Shown piece after piece: positions 53,519 through 62,413 of a stretch of 64,000 nucleotides of DNA. Each line of letters opens with the position of its first letter. Position 1 is the first letter of the stretch. The notes beneath the pieces were generated by a model. The model saw only the letters and a program-made list of their open reading frames with translations, did no database searches and had not been told where the DNA came from. This DNA is from Rhizobium aethiopicum. Lineage in GTDB: Bacteria; Pseudomonadota; Alphaproteobacteria; Rhizobiales; Rhizobiaceae. The translations under genes and the position numbers were made by a program. Location of the stretch: contig NZ_JACIFV010000011.1 in assembly GCF_014197535.1 (NCBI RefSeq), positions 1 through 64,000 of the forward strand. The letters run 5' to 3'.

Positions 53519-54169
53519 TCACCATGCGGTAGCCAGGGTGATGTTGTTTACCACGCCGCCGACGCCGCGGATGCTTTCCGCCGCCACCCTGGCCGCCGAG
53601 CATTCCAGCTCCGTCTCGACCTCTCCCCTCAGGGTCACTGCCCCGTCGGAGACGGTCGCATTGACGATGGGGAACCTTATTTCGAACTCGGTTTCCAGGC
53701 GGCCACGAACGGCCGTCCCTAGGGCCTCGTCGCCGGAAGCAGTACACTGCCGTCGAACATCGAGAAGCGCTCGCATCAAGTCGTGACGGCTGATTATGCC
53801 GGCGAGTCTGCCGTTCGGTGTTTGATGTCGTGGGCCTGCAGGAGTTCTGCGAGCTGGCTCGCGGTTGCGCTCGGGGCGGCGCTGACGACGGGCGTCGACA
53901 TCACGTCCTTGACGCGCCAGCTTCGGGCCTTCACATAGTCCGCCAGTGCATCTTCGCGGTCGCGCGTATGCGGTACCGCCCGTCTCGCCCAGGATGACGC
54001 CACCCGGCGCAGCAGGTCTCCCCGGTGACGATGCCGGTGAGCCGCCCTTCGCCATCGATGACGGGCACCGCGCCGATCTTGCTGGCGTTGACGATCTCGA
54101 CGGCTTCCCTGACGTTGTGTCCCTCGTCGAGCGTCGTCACGGGGTCGTCATGATGTCTCTAGCAAGCAT
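53519..54169 (-). pseudogene. CBS-pair plus BON domain protein, frameshifted
   Basis: The pieces in order are MLARDIMTTP, then TTLDEGHNVREAVEIVNASK and PVIDGEGRLTGIVTG (first CBS), then VKDVMSTPVVSAAPSATASQ (second CBS), then GRLAGIISRHDLMRALLDVR, and a C-terminal BON domain (VNATVSDGAVTLRGEVETEL, VRGVGGVVNN-type end). At least three single-base shifts separate them, the first right after codon 10. CBS-BON proteins sense adenylates and bind membranes or other proteins. The start at 54169 has AAAAGGAG upstream, and a FixK-type box lies 53 bp before it. Confidence 0.8.
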
Positions 54170-54221
54170 CGCGCTGTCTCCTTTTCGATCGGACAATTAC
54201 GGAGCCAACTTGTTGAGCGCA

Positions 54222-54235
54222 TTGACGTGGATCAA
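54222..54235. promoter_or_regulatory. FixK/FNR-type box TTGAC-N4-ATCAA
   Basis: The palindrome TTGACGTGGATCAA matches the FixK/FnrN anaerobox (TTGAY-N4-RTCAA). It lies 53 bp before the CBS-BON start and 176 bp before the type III polyketide synthase start, and can serve the leftward unit best. Confidence 0.75.
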
Positions 54236-54410
54236 GGCAGACACGAAGCCGCGGGAGGCATTCTTCACGCGTCGTCGTCTCTGAAGCCTTCCGACGAAGT
54301 GCGGCGTCAGGCTCGCCCGCATTGCAACTTATTGAGGATCGAGGCGTTACGGTTCGGTCTCGTCCTCGCGCGGCGTACCAAATTCTTCCCGCGCCGTCGC
54401 AAGGAGTCTT

Positions 54411-55463
54411 ATGCAGCAACCCGTCAAGCTGGTATCCGTCGGCACCGCCGTTCCGCCACATGTCATCGACCAGCGTGACGCGGCGCGAGCCTCGCACACC
54501 GCGTTCTCATCGCGATTTGGCGATTTCGAAAAGCTGGCAAGGGTGTTCGAAACCTCGGGAATTCGGCGCCGCTATGCCGTCCGGCCGATCGAGTGGTATC
54601 TCGAGACGTCGGGATGGCCCGAACGAAACCTCGCTCATATCGAGGGCGCGGGTGCAATGTTCGTCGCCGCCGCCAGCAAGGCTCTCGTGTCGGCGCGCAT
54701 TGCAGCAGGCGATGTCGACACGATCGTAACCGTCTCCTCGACTGGTATTGCGACACCTAGTCTGGAAGCGAGGGTAAGCCGAGAACTGGGCTTCCGGGAC
54801 GATGTCGAACGGGTTCCCGTGTTTGGCCTCGGCTGTGCCGGCGGAGTCTCTGGGCTTTCAATCGGGTCACGGCTGGCGGCATCCCGGCCAGGCTCAGTCG
54901 TGCTGGTGGTCGCCGTCGAGACCTGCACGTTGGCATTTCGCATGGACAAGCTTACGAAGGCGAACATCGTGGCGACCGCCCTCTTCGGCGACGGGGCCGC
55001 CGCCTGCGTGGTGCGTGCTAGTGAGACCGGTCTGGCCGAGGTCGAACTTGCAGGCCAGCATACGTGGCCCGACACGCTAGACATCATGGGATGGAGCGTC
55101 GATCCGGAGGGTCTGGGCGTGATCTTCGATCGTGCGATACCACCGTTCGCCGAAACTCATGTGCTGAAGGGCGTAACGTCCATACTCGCCCGATCAGATC
55201 TTGCTCCTGCCGACGTTGACCGGTTTGCGTGCCACCCCGGTGGATCAAAGGTTATCACCGCCTTGGAATCGGCGCTTAAACTAAGCCAGGGAACCCTCGA
55301 CCAGGAACGTGAGGTTCTCTCGGACTATGGGAACATGTCCTCGCCAACCGCGCTGTTCGTACTCGAGAAGCTTCTTGCGCAAGGACTACCCAGGAGAACT
55401 GTCCTGACGGCGATGGGACCGGGCTTCACCCTTAGCTGCCTCTCGTTGACGGCTGCAGCATGA
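54411..55463 (+). CDS. Type III polyketide synthase
   Basis: A 350-residue chalcone/stilbene-synthase-type enzyme. The catalytic triad is visible: Cys142 in FGLGCAGG, His275 in FACHPGGSKV, and Asn308 in DYGNMSSPT. The GFGPG-like loop at the end is GPGFTL. It would condense malonyl-CoA onto an acyl or aryl starter to make pyrones or alkylresorcinols; the starter cannot be deduced. An ATG overlaps its stop region (GCATGACC), but that downstream ORF ends after nine codons, so the isoprenylcysteine methyltransferase-like partner often found next to such genes is missing. The gene looks intact amid decayed neighbours. Confidence 0.92.
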   Translation: MQQPVKLVSVGTAVPPHVIDQRDAARASHTAFSSRFGDFEKLARVFETSGIRRRYAVRPIEWYLETSGWPERNLAHIEGAGAMFVAAASKALVSARIAAGDVDTIVTVSSTGIATPSLEARVSRELGFRDDVERVPVFGLGCAGGVSGLSIGSRLAASRPGSVVLVVAVETCTLAFRMDKLTKANIVATALFGDGAAACVVRASETGLAEVELAGQHTWPDTLDIMGWSVDPEGLGVIFDRAIPPFAETHVLKGVTSILARSDLAPADVDRFACHPGGSKVITALESALKLSQGTLDQEREVLSDYGNMSSPTALFVLEKLLAQGLPRRTVLTAMGPGFTLSCLSLTAAA

Positions 55464-55689
55464 CCCGGCGATCATTCTCCAGGACGTTTTAAGATCGCAT
55501 CGTTTGCAGAACGAACAGGACTCGAAACAGGTAGCTGACGCTGCAAAGGCTGCGATTGCCGTGGGACACCCCAAGTCGAAGGCGAGGTTGCCACCTCGCA
55601 CTCGAATCCTTTCTCCTGCGTGCCGGCGTAGCTGCGGCAGTATGGCTGGTGGTAGTCGCTACCCAATCCGGTCCTCTGTCGCACTAGGA

Positions 55690-55870
55690 GGAGCGTGCCC
55701 AGCGCCAATTCTGGATTTCCGGCAAGTCTTCTCCACGCTCCCGCACGAACGCCCGGTGCTCGTCGAGCTTTGCATGCAAGGCTGCCGTCACATCTGGCAC
55801 CTTTTCGGCGAGGCCGGGCACGCGCGCGATCGGTCGCGATGTCTATCTGCGTGTATCTGAACCATGCGAT
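55690..55870 (-). pseudogene. C-terminal scrap of phosphoketolase
   Basis: The frame VTAALHAKLDEHRAFVRERG followed by EDLPEIQNWRWA is the standard C-terminus of xylulose-5-phosphate/fructose-6-phosphate phosphoketolase (usual end EDMPEIRDWKW). Upstream pieces (IDIATDRAR) lie in a different frame. The catalytic domains are missing. Phosphoketolase genes accompany low-oxygen stress clusters in rhizobia, which fits this neighbourhood. Confidence 0.65.
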
Positions 55871-56370
55871 CCAGCCATGGCACTGAATGTGCATCGGCAA
55901 ACAAAAGCGGATTTACAACCAACGTTGTCAGATACGTCTCCCCCAAGCGGCATTGATGTCTCGGAGGCCAGTGTCTCTCGATTACGCCTGTCATCGATCG
56001 CCGACCTCGGCAGGCCACAAGGAGTGGGAAACTTTGATCTCCTACGCACTTTGCTCATCGCTTCCCATTCCTAGCTGCATTGAAGCGTATCTGGGGCAGA
56101 GTGACTTCAAATAGGCGCTTCAGCGGAGTCCACCGACCGAGGCACTGGATGTTCGCAACCAACTGCCGCTTTTCCGGAAGATGATGAGTTAAGGTGGCAG
56201 GAAACGGAATAAGACTGGTTGACGAGAAGCCCGGGAAAAACAACAGAAACTGGTTCGAAAGTTTTTGTTCGTTCATCAGCGCTTTTTGTTGGATTGTGAG
56301 AGCACGGATCCTGCCAACTGCTTGATAGCAGTGCTGTATTTCGTGCTCGATAGAACCTGCGAAGCCTTGT
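55871..56370. other. No gene recognised
   Basis: Short ORFs on both strands lack any family signature. It separates the phosphoketolase scrap from the hybrid-kinase remnant. Confidence 0.4.
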
Positions 56371-57180
56371 CCTCCATCGCAGCTCCTGTCTGCTTTGAGG
56401 TGCCCGCCTGCAAGGGCTCTGTTGCAAGATCGACTTCGACTATGTCGGGATGTACCCCGGCGATCCGCCCCGGCAGCTACGTCCTCATTTCCGTGACCGA
56501 CACCGGCACCGGAATGACGTCCGATGTGATGGAGAGGGCTTTCGACCGTTCTTCACCGCGAAACCGACGGGCTCGGGAACGGGGCTTGGGCTGAGCATGG
56601 TCTACGGTTTCGCAAAGCAATCCGCAGGGCACCTGCAGCTCTACAGCGAACTTGGCGAAGGGACGACGGTGCGCCTCTTTCTTCCACGCGCCGACGCCGG
56701 AAAGGATTCTCATCCGAACGAGCAGCGGGCTGAGGAAGCCCCGCCTCGGGGCACGGAAACTATCCCGGTGGTCGAGGACGACGCGAGAGTTCGCCGAGTG
56801 ACGGTCAGCCGCCTGCAGACGCTTGCCTACTTCGTGATCGAAGCTACGAACGGGATCGACGCGTTGAAGGAGCTGGAGGCGGGGCATGACGTAGCGCTCC
56901 TGTTCAGTGATGTGGCCATGCCGGGAATGAACGACGACGAACTGGCCCGGAATGTCCGGGAGCGCTGGCCGAGGGTGAAAATTCTCCTGACGTCGGGCTT
57001 TTCTGAACCCCATGCCGCGGAAAAGGAGATCGAAGCGGGCGCCGGCTGGCTGAAGAAGCCGTACACTGCATCGGAGATGTCGACCCGTCTCAGGCTGCTG
57101 CTCGCCGCGAGGCCTAATAGCGATTCTGCTCGACAGCAGGATTTCAATTTAGAAAAATCAAACCCGAACCTCAATCGCGC
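56371..57180 (+). pseudogene. Hybrid histidine kinase, C-terminal part (HATPase tail plus receiver)
   Basis: The sequence begins with the end of a HATPase_c domain: GSYVLISVTDTGTGMTSDVM (the N/G1 region) in one frame, then, after a shift near 56550, FFTAKPTGSGTGLGLSMVYG (G2 box) in another. A receiver domain follows at about 56755-57110 with phosphoacceptor Asp in LLFSDVAMPGMNDDELARNV and LTSGFSEP. The sensor and dimerisation domains are missing, so it is not a working kinase. The receiver could still be expressed only if a new start were used. Confidence 0.8.
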
Positions 57181-57345
57181 TGCCGTTGCGGGGACTCATA
57201 TCTTTCTTCGCGGAAGATCCCAGCCTACGTCGCCACCCAAGGTCGCTCTCCAACAACAACAATGGTCGCCTTGTGCTCGCGACGGAGGCTCTGCAACGGG
57301 TGGTGCGGAATTTCATTCCGAAGACGAGATCTGCGCGCAAGTCGA

Positions 57346-58089
57346 TCAAGGAAATTGGGCTCTATGCGAAGGGCGCTCAGCGGCGCCCTTGCTGCTGAGT
57401 GTGGGCAGAGCAGTAACGTCTAGCCAATCCCGATATTCGATCACCCGACCGTCAGTCGGTCGTCGAGAGTTGCTGATCCCTGGAGCGGACCATGCAGCGC
57501 GCTCCGCCGCCTGCCGTTCCGACCAGGTCTTCACCTTGCCGGAGAGGATTACCTTTCTGCCTTGGACGTCGATTCTGATTGCATCGGCCTCAAGAGCGGC
57601 GTCGCGTTGGAAAGCATCCTCGATGCGTTTCTTGACATCCACCGCCGTAATATGCGGCTTCAGCTCCACTAGGTTGGACACCCCTACTACGCCGGCGAGA
57701 TGCCGCACGGCGTCGTAGGCAGCGTTCTTTTGATATTGCCACTCGACCTCTCCCCGCAAGGTGATCCACCCTTTGAGGACCCGCACCTGCACCGAATCCT
57801 TTGGCACGGAAACGTTCCAGTCGAGCATTTTGACAGCTCGCCGGGCGATGTCGTCGTCGTCTGTTTCCTTCGGCCCGAAAATCCGGACCTCGATATCGGC
57901 AGCTATTCCGCGCACGCCCTTGACGCGACTAACCACGCGCTCTGCGGCGTCTTTCTCCGCGTAGGTGCGCGCGTGACCAGTCAGTGTGACGATCCCGCTT
58001 TCGACCGCGACGCCGATATCAGCCGCGTCGATACTGGGCTCGAATTCCATTTCGTCGAGAATGTTCTGTCTGAGTTGAATGTCGTTCAT
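57346..58089 (-). CDS. BON-domain protein with three BON repeats
   Basis: A protein of three BON domains: residues about 10-75 (ADIGVAVESGIVTLTGHART), 85-150 (VRVLKGWITLRGEVEWQYQK) and 160-215 (IRIDVQGRKVILSGKVKTWS). There is no signal peptide, unlike OsmY, so it is a cytosolic OsmY-like stress protein. The start is ATG 58089 with AAGGAGG just upstream (MNDIQLRQNILDEME). After ERAAWSAPG the frame leaves the natural end (LDDRLTVG and a stop, visible one frame over) and adds about 40 unrelated residues, so a one-base insertion near 57470 has lengthened it. A FixK box lies 59 bp upstream. Confidence 0.82.
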   Translation of the reverse strand: MNDIQLRQNILDEMEFEPSIDAADIGVAVESGIVTLTGHARTYAEKDAAERVVSRVKGVRGIAADIEVRIFGPKETDDDDIARRAVKMLDWNVSVPKDSVQVRVLKGWITLRGEVEWQYQKNAAYDAVRHLAGVVGVSNLVELKPHITAVDVKKRIEDAFQRDAALEADAIRIDVQGRKVILSGKVKTWSERQAAERAAWSAPGISNSRRPTDGRVIEYRDWLDVTALPTLSSKGAAERPSHRAQFP

Positions 58090-58147
58090 GACAACCTCCT
58101 TCAGGTTTGCGACGTGCCGATCGTGACAGCGCCGCAGATTTTCGTCG

Positions 58148-58161
58148 TTGATCTTCATCAA
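58148..58161. promoter_or_regulatory. FixK/FNR-type box TTGAT-N4-ATCAA
   Basis: TTGATCTTCATCAA is an exact match to the symmetrical FNR/FixK consensus, 59 bp before the BON-protein start. Confidence 0.85.
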
Positions 58162-58212
58162 GCACGAGAGCGACCTTGGAATTTCAGCGGACAGAACACG
58201 GTCTGCGGGCTG

Positions 58213-59568
58213 CTACTGGGTCTGCACGTCAGCGGCCACGAAGAGGCGGTGGCCGTTCCTCACGACGGTGATGAGAGCACGGGCATGCTCCTTCACGAGT
58301 ATTGAGAGGAGTTGCCCGACGTCCGTCACCGGCTGCTGGTCGAGAGCGACGATAACGTCGTCCGGCTGCAGGCCGGCCTGTGCCGCGACCGAACCCTCGG
58401 CGACGACGACGACGCGGGCGCCGGGACCATCGGGAGAGTTCGCCATCTCGGCGTCGGCGAGAGGGCCGCGGCCGATATGAATGGTACGCGGAGCAGCCGG
58501 TTCGGCAACCGGTGCGTCGGACACCACGGGAAATGCTTCTATCCTTCGGCTCGCGCGGTCGATCTGGAAGGACGGCTTGGACTGCAACGGTAGCGATCCC
58601 ACAAGCCTTCGAACGTCGGACGCGCCGCGCACCGTCCTTCCGTCGACCATCCGAATGACGTCGCCCGGCTGAATTCCTGCATTTGCCGCCGGTGAACCCG
58701 GAAGGACTTCGCTGACCAGCGCGCCCGCCCCTTCATCGATGCCGAACGCCTTTGCGAGACCGGGCGTCAGGTCCTGCGTTAAAATTCCCACCTCGCCGCG
58801 TACCAACTTGCCGGTCAGGATGAGCTGCCGCATCACGATGCCGACAGTCTCGGCTGGGACCGCAAAACCGATGCCGATGCTTCCTCCGGCGGGGCCGATG
58901 ATCGCGCTATTGATCCCGACCACGACGCCGTCCTCGCTTACAAGCGCGCCGCCCGAATTGCCGGGATTGGTCGACGCGTCCGTCTGAATGAATCCTTCGT
59001 ACCCCTCCGATCCCACGGCACGGCGCCCAAGCGCGCTTACGATGCCCATCGTCGCGGTCTGGCCCAGGCCGAAGGGATTCCCGATCGCCACGACGACGTC
59101 GCCGACGTGAAGCGAGGACGCGCTTCCAAACTCGGCTTGAACAAGATGATCAGGTGGAATTTGAACGACAGCGACATCCGTCTCGGGATCGGCGCCGACA
59201 AGTTTCGCTTGGAAGCGTCGGCCGTCGGAGAGCGCCACCTCGATTTTTGAGGCGCTTGCTATGACATGCTGGTTGGTGACGATGTAGCCGTGGACCTCGT
59301 CGATGACGACACCCGATCCGGCCGATTGGAAGCTGTGCTCTGCCGGCGCAGCGTCGTCAGGTAGTCCGAAGAACTTTCTGTAGAAGGGATCAGCAAGCGT
59401 TGCATCCGCGTCGTCGAGTTCCCTGCCCTGCACCGAGATGCTGACGACGCTCGGCACGACACGCTGGAGCATCGGCGCGAGCGACAGGCTGTCTGCAACG
59501 GCTGGAGCCGACAATAGGCTCTCACCTGCGATGAAGAGCGCCGCCAAGGCGAGCAACGAACGCGACAT
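58213..59568 (-). CDS. DegP/HtrA-type periplasmic serine protease
   Basis: A 451-residue exported protease and chaperone. A signal peptide covers residues 1-26 (MSRSLLALAALFIAGESLLS). The trypsin-like domain has the triad His101 (TNQHVI), Asp131 (ETDVAVVQI) and Ser205 (NPGNSGGAL). Two PDZ domains follow at about 255-345 and 365-450 (GSPAANAGIQPGDVIRMVDG; GSVAAQAGLQPDDVIVALDQ). The frame opens at 59673, but ATG 59568 has AAGGAG nine bases upstream. A FixK-type box lies 83 bp before the start. It is intact and upstream of, and co-directional with, the BON gene. Confidence 0.93.
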   Translation of the reverse strand: MSRSLLALAALFIAGESLLSAPAVADSLSLAPMLQRVVPSVVSISVQGRELDDADATLADPFYRKFFGLPDDAAPAEHSFQSAGSGVVIDEVHGYIVTNQHVIASASKIEVALSDGRRFQAKLVGADPETDVAVVQIPPDHLVQAEFGSASSLHVGDVVVAIGNPFGLGQTATMGIVSALGRRAVGSEGYEGFIQTDASTNPGNSGGALVSEDGVVVGINSAIIGPAGGSIGIGFAVPAETVGIVMRQLILTGKLVRGEVGILTQDLTPGLAKAFGIDEGAGALVSEVLPGSPAANAGIQPGDVIRMVDGRTVRGASDVRRLVGSLPLQSKPSFQIDRASRRIEAFPVVSDAPVAEPAAPRTIHIGRGPLADAEMANSPDGPGARVVVVAEGSVAAQAGLQPDDVIVALDQQPVTDVGQLLSILVKEHARALITVVRNGHRLFVAADVQTQ

Positions 59569-59650
59569 CTCTGATCTCCTTGCGGAAGCGCCGCCGGTTG
59601 TCGGCGGACGTCTTGACGAAGAAGCTTTTGTGTAGCGCAAGCAAAGCGCA

Positions 59651-59664
59651 TTGATCCTTGTCAA
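59651..59664. promoter_or_regulatory. FixK/FNR-type box TTGAT-N4-GTCAA
   Basis: TTGATCCTTGTCAA matches the FixK consensus and lies 83 bp before the DegP start at 59568. Confidence 0.78.
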
Positions 59665-59676
59665 GGGGAACATCGG

Positions 59677-60600
59677 CTACGGAACGATCACGGCGGCTCC
59701 AGAGACACGGCCTGCGCGCAGATCGTCGAGAGCCTCGTTCGCATGCTCGAGGGGGTAGACGCTGGTGAAGCATCTGACCCCTGCCGCCTTCCCGATCGAG
59801 AAGAATTCCGCCCCGTCGCTCCGCGTCAGGTTCGCCACCGAGACGACCCGCCGCTCGCCCCAGAGCAGACGATAGGGCATGCTCGGAATGTCTGACATGT
59901 CGATGCCGCCGCAGACCACCGTTCCGCCCTTCCGCACCACGTCGAGCGCCATTGGCACGAGCTCGCCGGCCGGCGCGAAGATGATGGCGGCGTCGAGCGG
60001 CACCGGCGGCTTTTCACCGGAAAACCCGGCCCAGACGGCGCCAAGATCAAGCGTGAACTTCCGTCCGGCCTCGTCACCGGGAAGCACAAACGCATAGACG
60101 CTCTGGCCTCGATGCTTGCACACCTGCACGAGGATGTGGGCGGCCGCGCCGAACCCATAGATGCCGATCGTCCTCCCCTCGCCCGCCATCTTCAGGGATT
60201 GCCACCCGATGAGGCCCGCGCAGAGAAGAGGCGCGGTCGCCACCGGGTCCGCATCTTCAGGCAGTTCGAACGCGTAGCCCGCCTCGGCCGCCGCATGGGC
60301 CGCAAAGCCGCCGTCGATTGTGTACCCGTGAAGCCAGGATCGTTGCACAGGTTCTCGCGACCCTCTCGGCAATATGCGCAGTGCCCGCAGGTATGGCCCA
60401 GCCAAGGTACCCCGACTTTTTGACCGACAAGGCGACGAGGAAGGCCCTCGCCCGTTGCGATCACGGTTCCGACAATCTCATGCCCTGGAACGAGAGGAAG
60501 CTTTGGCTGGGAGAGGTCTCCTTCGCAGACGTGAAGGTCCGTCCGGCAGACGCCGCAGGCCACAGTCGTATCGCCACCTTCCCCACCTTGGCTTGATCCC
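59677..60600 (-). pseudogene. Zinc-dependent alcohol dehydrogenase, 5'-truncated and frameshifted
   Basis: The N-terminal piece has the catalytic zinc Cys and structural-zinc motif: ACGVCRTDLHVCEGDLSQPK, GHEIVG, and CGHCAYCREGRENLC. Near 60335 the frame shifts and YTIDGGFAAHAAAEAGYAFE, then the Rossmann domain IGIYGFGAAAHILVQVCKHR follow. The first 35 or so residues are missing; the sequence in front is instead the FixK-box region. The family is the propanol-preferring AdhA type, typical of microaerobic clusters. It cannot make a full enzyme. Confidence 0.82.
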
Positions 60601-60629
60601 GGTCAAACATCCGGATTGATGCTCGTCAA
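60593..60629. promoter_or_regulatory. Two tandem FixK/FNR-type boxes
   Basis: TTGATCCCGGTCAA at 60593-60606 and TTGATGCTCGTCAA at 60616-60629 both match TTGAY-N4-RTCAA, nine bases apart. They lie 91 and 68 bp before the rightward gene at 60697 and immediately before the truncated alcohol dehydrogenase. Confidence 0.82.
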
Positions 60630-60696
60630 AGACAAACGCCCGGGGACAGATAGGCTCCTGGACACAGCGCCACGACCTCATCCAAAGGAGACGGAC

Positions 60697-60996
60697 ATGC
60701 GCGAACAAGAAAAGACCGGCAAGACAGAAACGAACGCTGCCACGACCATTCCTCCCGTCGAGCGAACGTCCGCAGACCTTGTTCTCGGACGTCGGGACGA
60801 GGATCGCTGGGAAGTGACGGCGGCGACGCCGCGAGGCCAGGCATGGGCGAGAGATCACTTCTGCTGCGCCCTGCGGCAATCCTTCACGGGCACCATGTGT
60901 CTCGACATCATGAGCGCCGATCGGCTTCTCAAGGAAGCGCATGACGACGGACTGACGACCGAGTTCGTTAGCCTGTCTGGCAAGGACATATACTGA
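60697..60996 (+). CDS. Hypothetical FixK-box-associated protein (99 aa)
   Basis: A 99-residue soluble protein starting MREQEKTGKTETNAATTIPP, with AAAGGAG before ATG 60697 (the frame itself opens at 60616). The C-terminal half (GQAWARDHFCCALRQSFTGT, then MSADRLLKEAHDDGLTTEFV) suggests a short alpha/beta fold with two adjacent cysteines. No family recognised. Two FixK boxes upstream suggest expression under low oxygen. Confidence 0.65.
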   Translation: MREQEKTGKTETNAATTIPPVERTSADLVLGRRDEDRWEVTAATPRGQAWARDHFCCALRQSFTGTMCLDIMSADRLLKEAHDDGLTTEFVSLSGKDIY

Positions 60997-60999
60997 CAT

Positions 61000-61398
61000 G
61001 TTCGCCACGGCGCCATCGGCCGAGGATCCCGGCAACGCATGCTCCACCTCGTCGAAACGGCCCACGCGCAGATCGCGCCCAACGGAAGCCTCCACCTCGT
61101 TCACGCGGTGGAGGGCCTGCCCTCGTCGGCCTCGCCGAACGATTGGGCGGTTGAGGTGATGGGAGCCTCCGAGACCAGGCTTTCGGAAGCCCCGCGGTCG
61201 ACCGAGACTCCTGCTTCTATACACGTCCGAGCGGGCAACCCGTCGCAGCTCATCGTCGCCATCGCAAAGGAGATGCCGCCGATCTCGCCGTGATCGCCTC
61301 TCGCCGCGACGACGTGCTCCACCGCGTCTTCGCCTCGGTCGTGGACCACGTCGTGCAGCGCGCACCATGCACCGTGCTCGTCTTGCGAACCATCCGAT
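61000..61398 (+). pseudogene. Universal stress protein (UspA), frameshifted
   Basis: The middle part is clear in one frame (LHLVETAHAQIAPNGSLHLV, HAVEGLPSSASPNDWAVEVM, HVRAGNPSQLIVAIAKE), but near 61270 it shifts, and the end (ADLAVIASRRDDVLHRVFAS, VVDHVVQRAPCTVLVLR) lies one frame over with a stop at 61398. The N-terminal strand preceding LHLVETA is also out of frame. It belongs to the same low-oxygen/stress cluster as the intact Usp at 62414. Confidence 0.72.
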
Positions 61399-61834
61399 GA
61401 GCCGCGGGCTTCACACGACCGTCTTCGCTTCAGCCTCGTTGGCCTGACCGGCGGCGACGTCGCGACACATTTCGGCGGCGTGCGACAACGTTCGTGACCC
61501 GGCCTCACACAGTCGCGCCACCTCTCTAGGATACTCCTCCAGCTCGCCCTCGACATAGTCCGAAAGAACCTCGACCGCATCACCGTGGTCGATACTGCGG
61601 GCAAGTCGAGTCGGAAATTCAAAGCATCGAAGCCCTCGCCGGGCGGCGGACGCCGTCAAATCCGCAGTGACCGCGGCCGACCGGCAAAGATCTCGTCTTG
61701 AATCAGAGCGCCCGCGCGAAACGCGGGTGCGAGGTGAAATTAGATGTGGCGCTTGGATATAGGCCGCGTAGATATGGCATGTGGTGCTCCGATTGTGGGA
61801 TGCGGGTTCGGCTCGAGCATCGACGGTCATTCCG
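61399..61834. other. Gap with a doubtful minus-strand ORF
   Basis: A minus-strand frame ending at 61411 gives YVEGELEEYPREVARLCEAG and SRTLSHAAEMCRDVAAGQAN, which looks protein-like and helical, but its upstream half runs into unrelated Arg-rich sequence. It may be a remnant of a small helical stress protein. Confidence 0.4.
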
Positions 61835-62284
61835 TTCTGACTGCACTGCGTCCCGACACGGCCGTGACGGCAATGCCGTAGAAGACATGAGGAGAGCCAT
61901 CGGGTGCATGGGGAACTCCTGGGGCTTCATAGAGCCGATTTCCCACCAGTCCGAATACTTTTGGAGAAGACCACGCGTGGAGCCGTTCGCTTTGTCGCGC
62001 CTCGCTGTCAGGAAATTCCTCGAACCTGCCTTCGACGACGATGCTCGTCCACCCGCCGGCGCTCGAACGCTGCTCGATGTGTAGGCAGACCTTGTCGTTC
62101 CCCGCATCCAGTCGAGCTTTTTGCCGGGCATGGTGAAGCTATAGGCGACGCCGTTGGAAAAGGCGAAATAGATCGCCGCCACGTAGAGCTGCCCATCCTT
62201 GCAGCATGCCAGATGACCGAAACGCTCGTTCTCCAGGATGCGGTAGCACTCACCGGGGTTGATCTCCGTCAGATTGATCGTCAT
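61835..62284 (-). pseudogene. PNPOx-like flavin-binding protein, frameshifted
   Basis: The start TINLTEINPGECYRILENER and FGHLACCKDGQLYVAAIYFA are typical of pyridoxamine-5'-phosphate-oxidase-like flavin proteins. After MPGKKLDWMRG the frame shifts; the natural continuation NDKVCLHIEQRSSAGGWTSI and, further on, VFGLVGNRLYEAPGVPHAPD to GRSAVRTE appears in other frames and ends near 61835. Two or more single-base changes break the gene. Such proteins accompany Usp genes in rhizobial low-oxygen clusters. Confidence 0.75.
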
Positions 62285-62343
62285 GGCCGTATCCTCCAGC
62301 TTCGATGAAGGCGCGATTATAGGAGCTTCATTGCGCCGCGGCC

Positions 62344-62357
62344 TTGACCAAGCGCAA
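62344..62357. promoter_or_regulatory. Degenerate FixK-type box
   Basis: TTGACCAAGCGCAA keeps the left half-site and has one mismatch in the right half (CGCAA instead of GTCAA). It lies between the PNPOx-like gene and the intact Usp gene, 57 bp before the latter. Confidence 0.4.
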
Positions 62358-62413
62358 TGCGAACTCTCTCAGCGGCATGCATCATGACGGAAGTTTAACC
62401 TCAGGAGGCAAGC

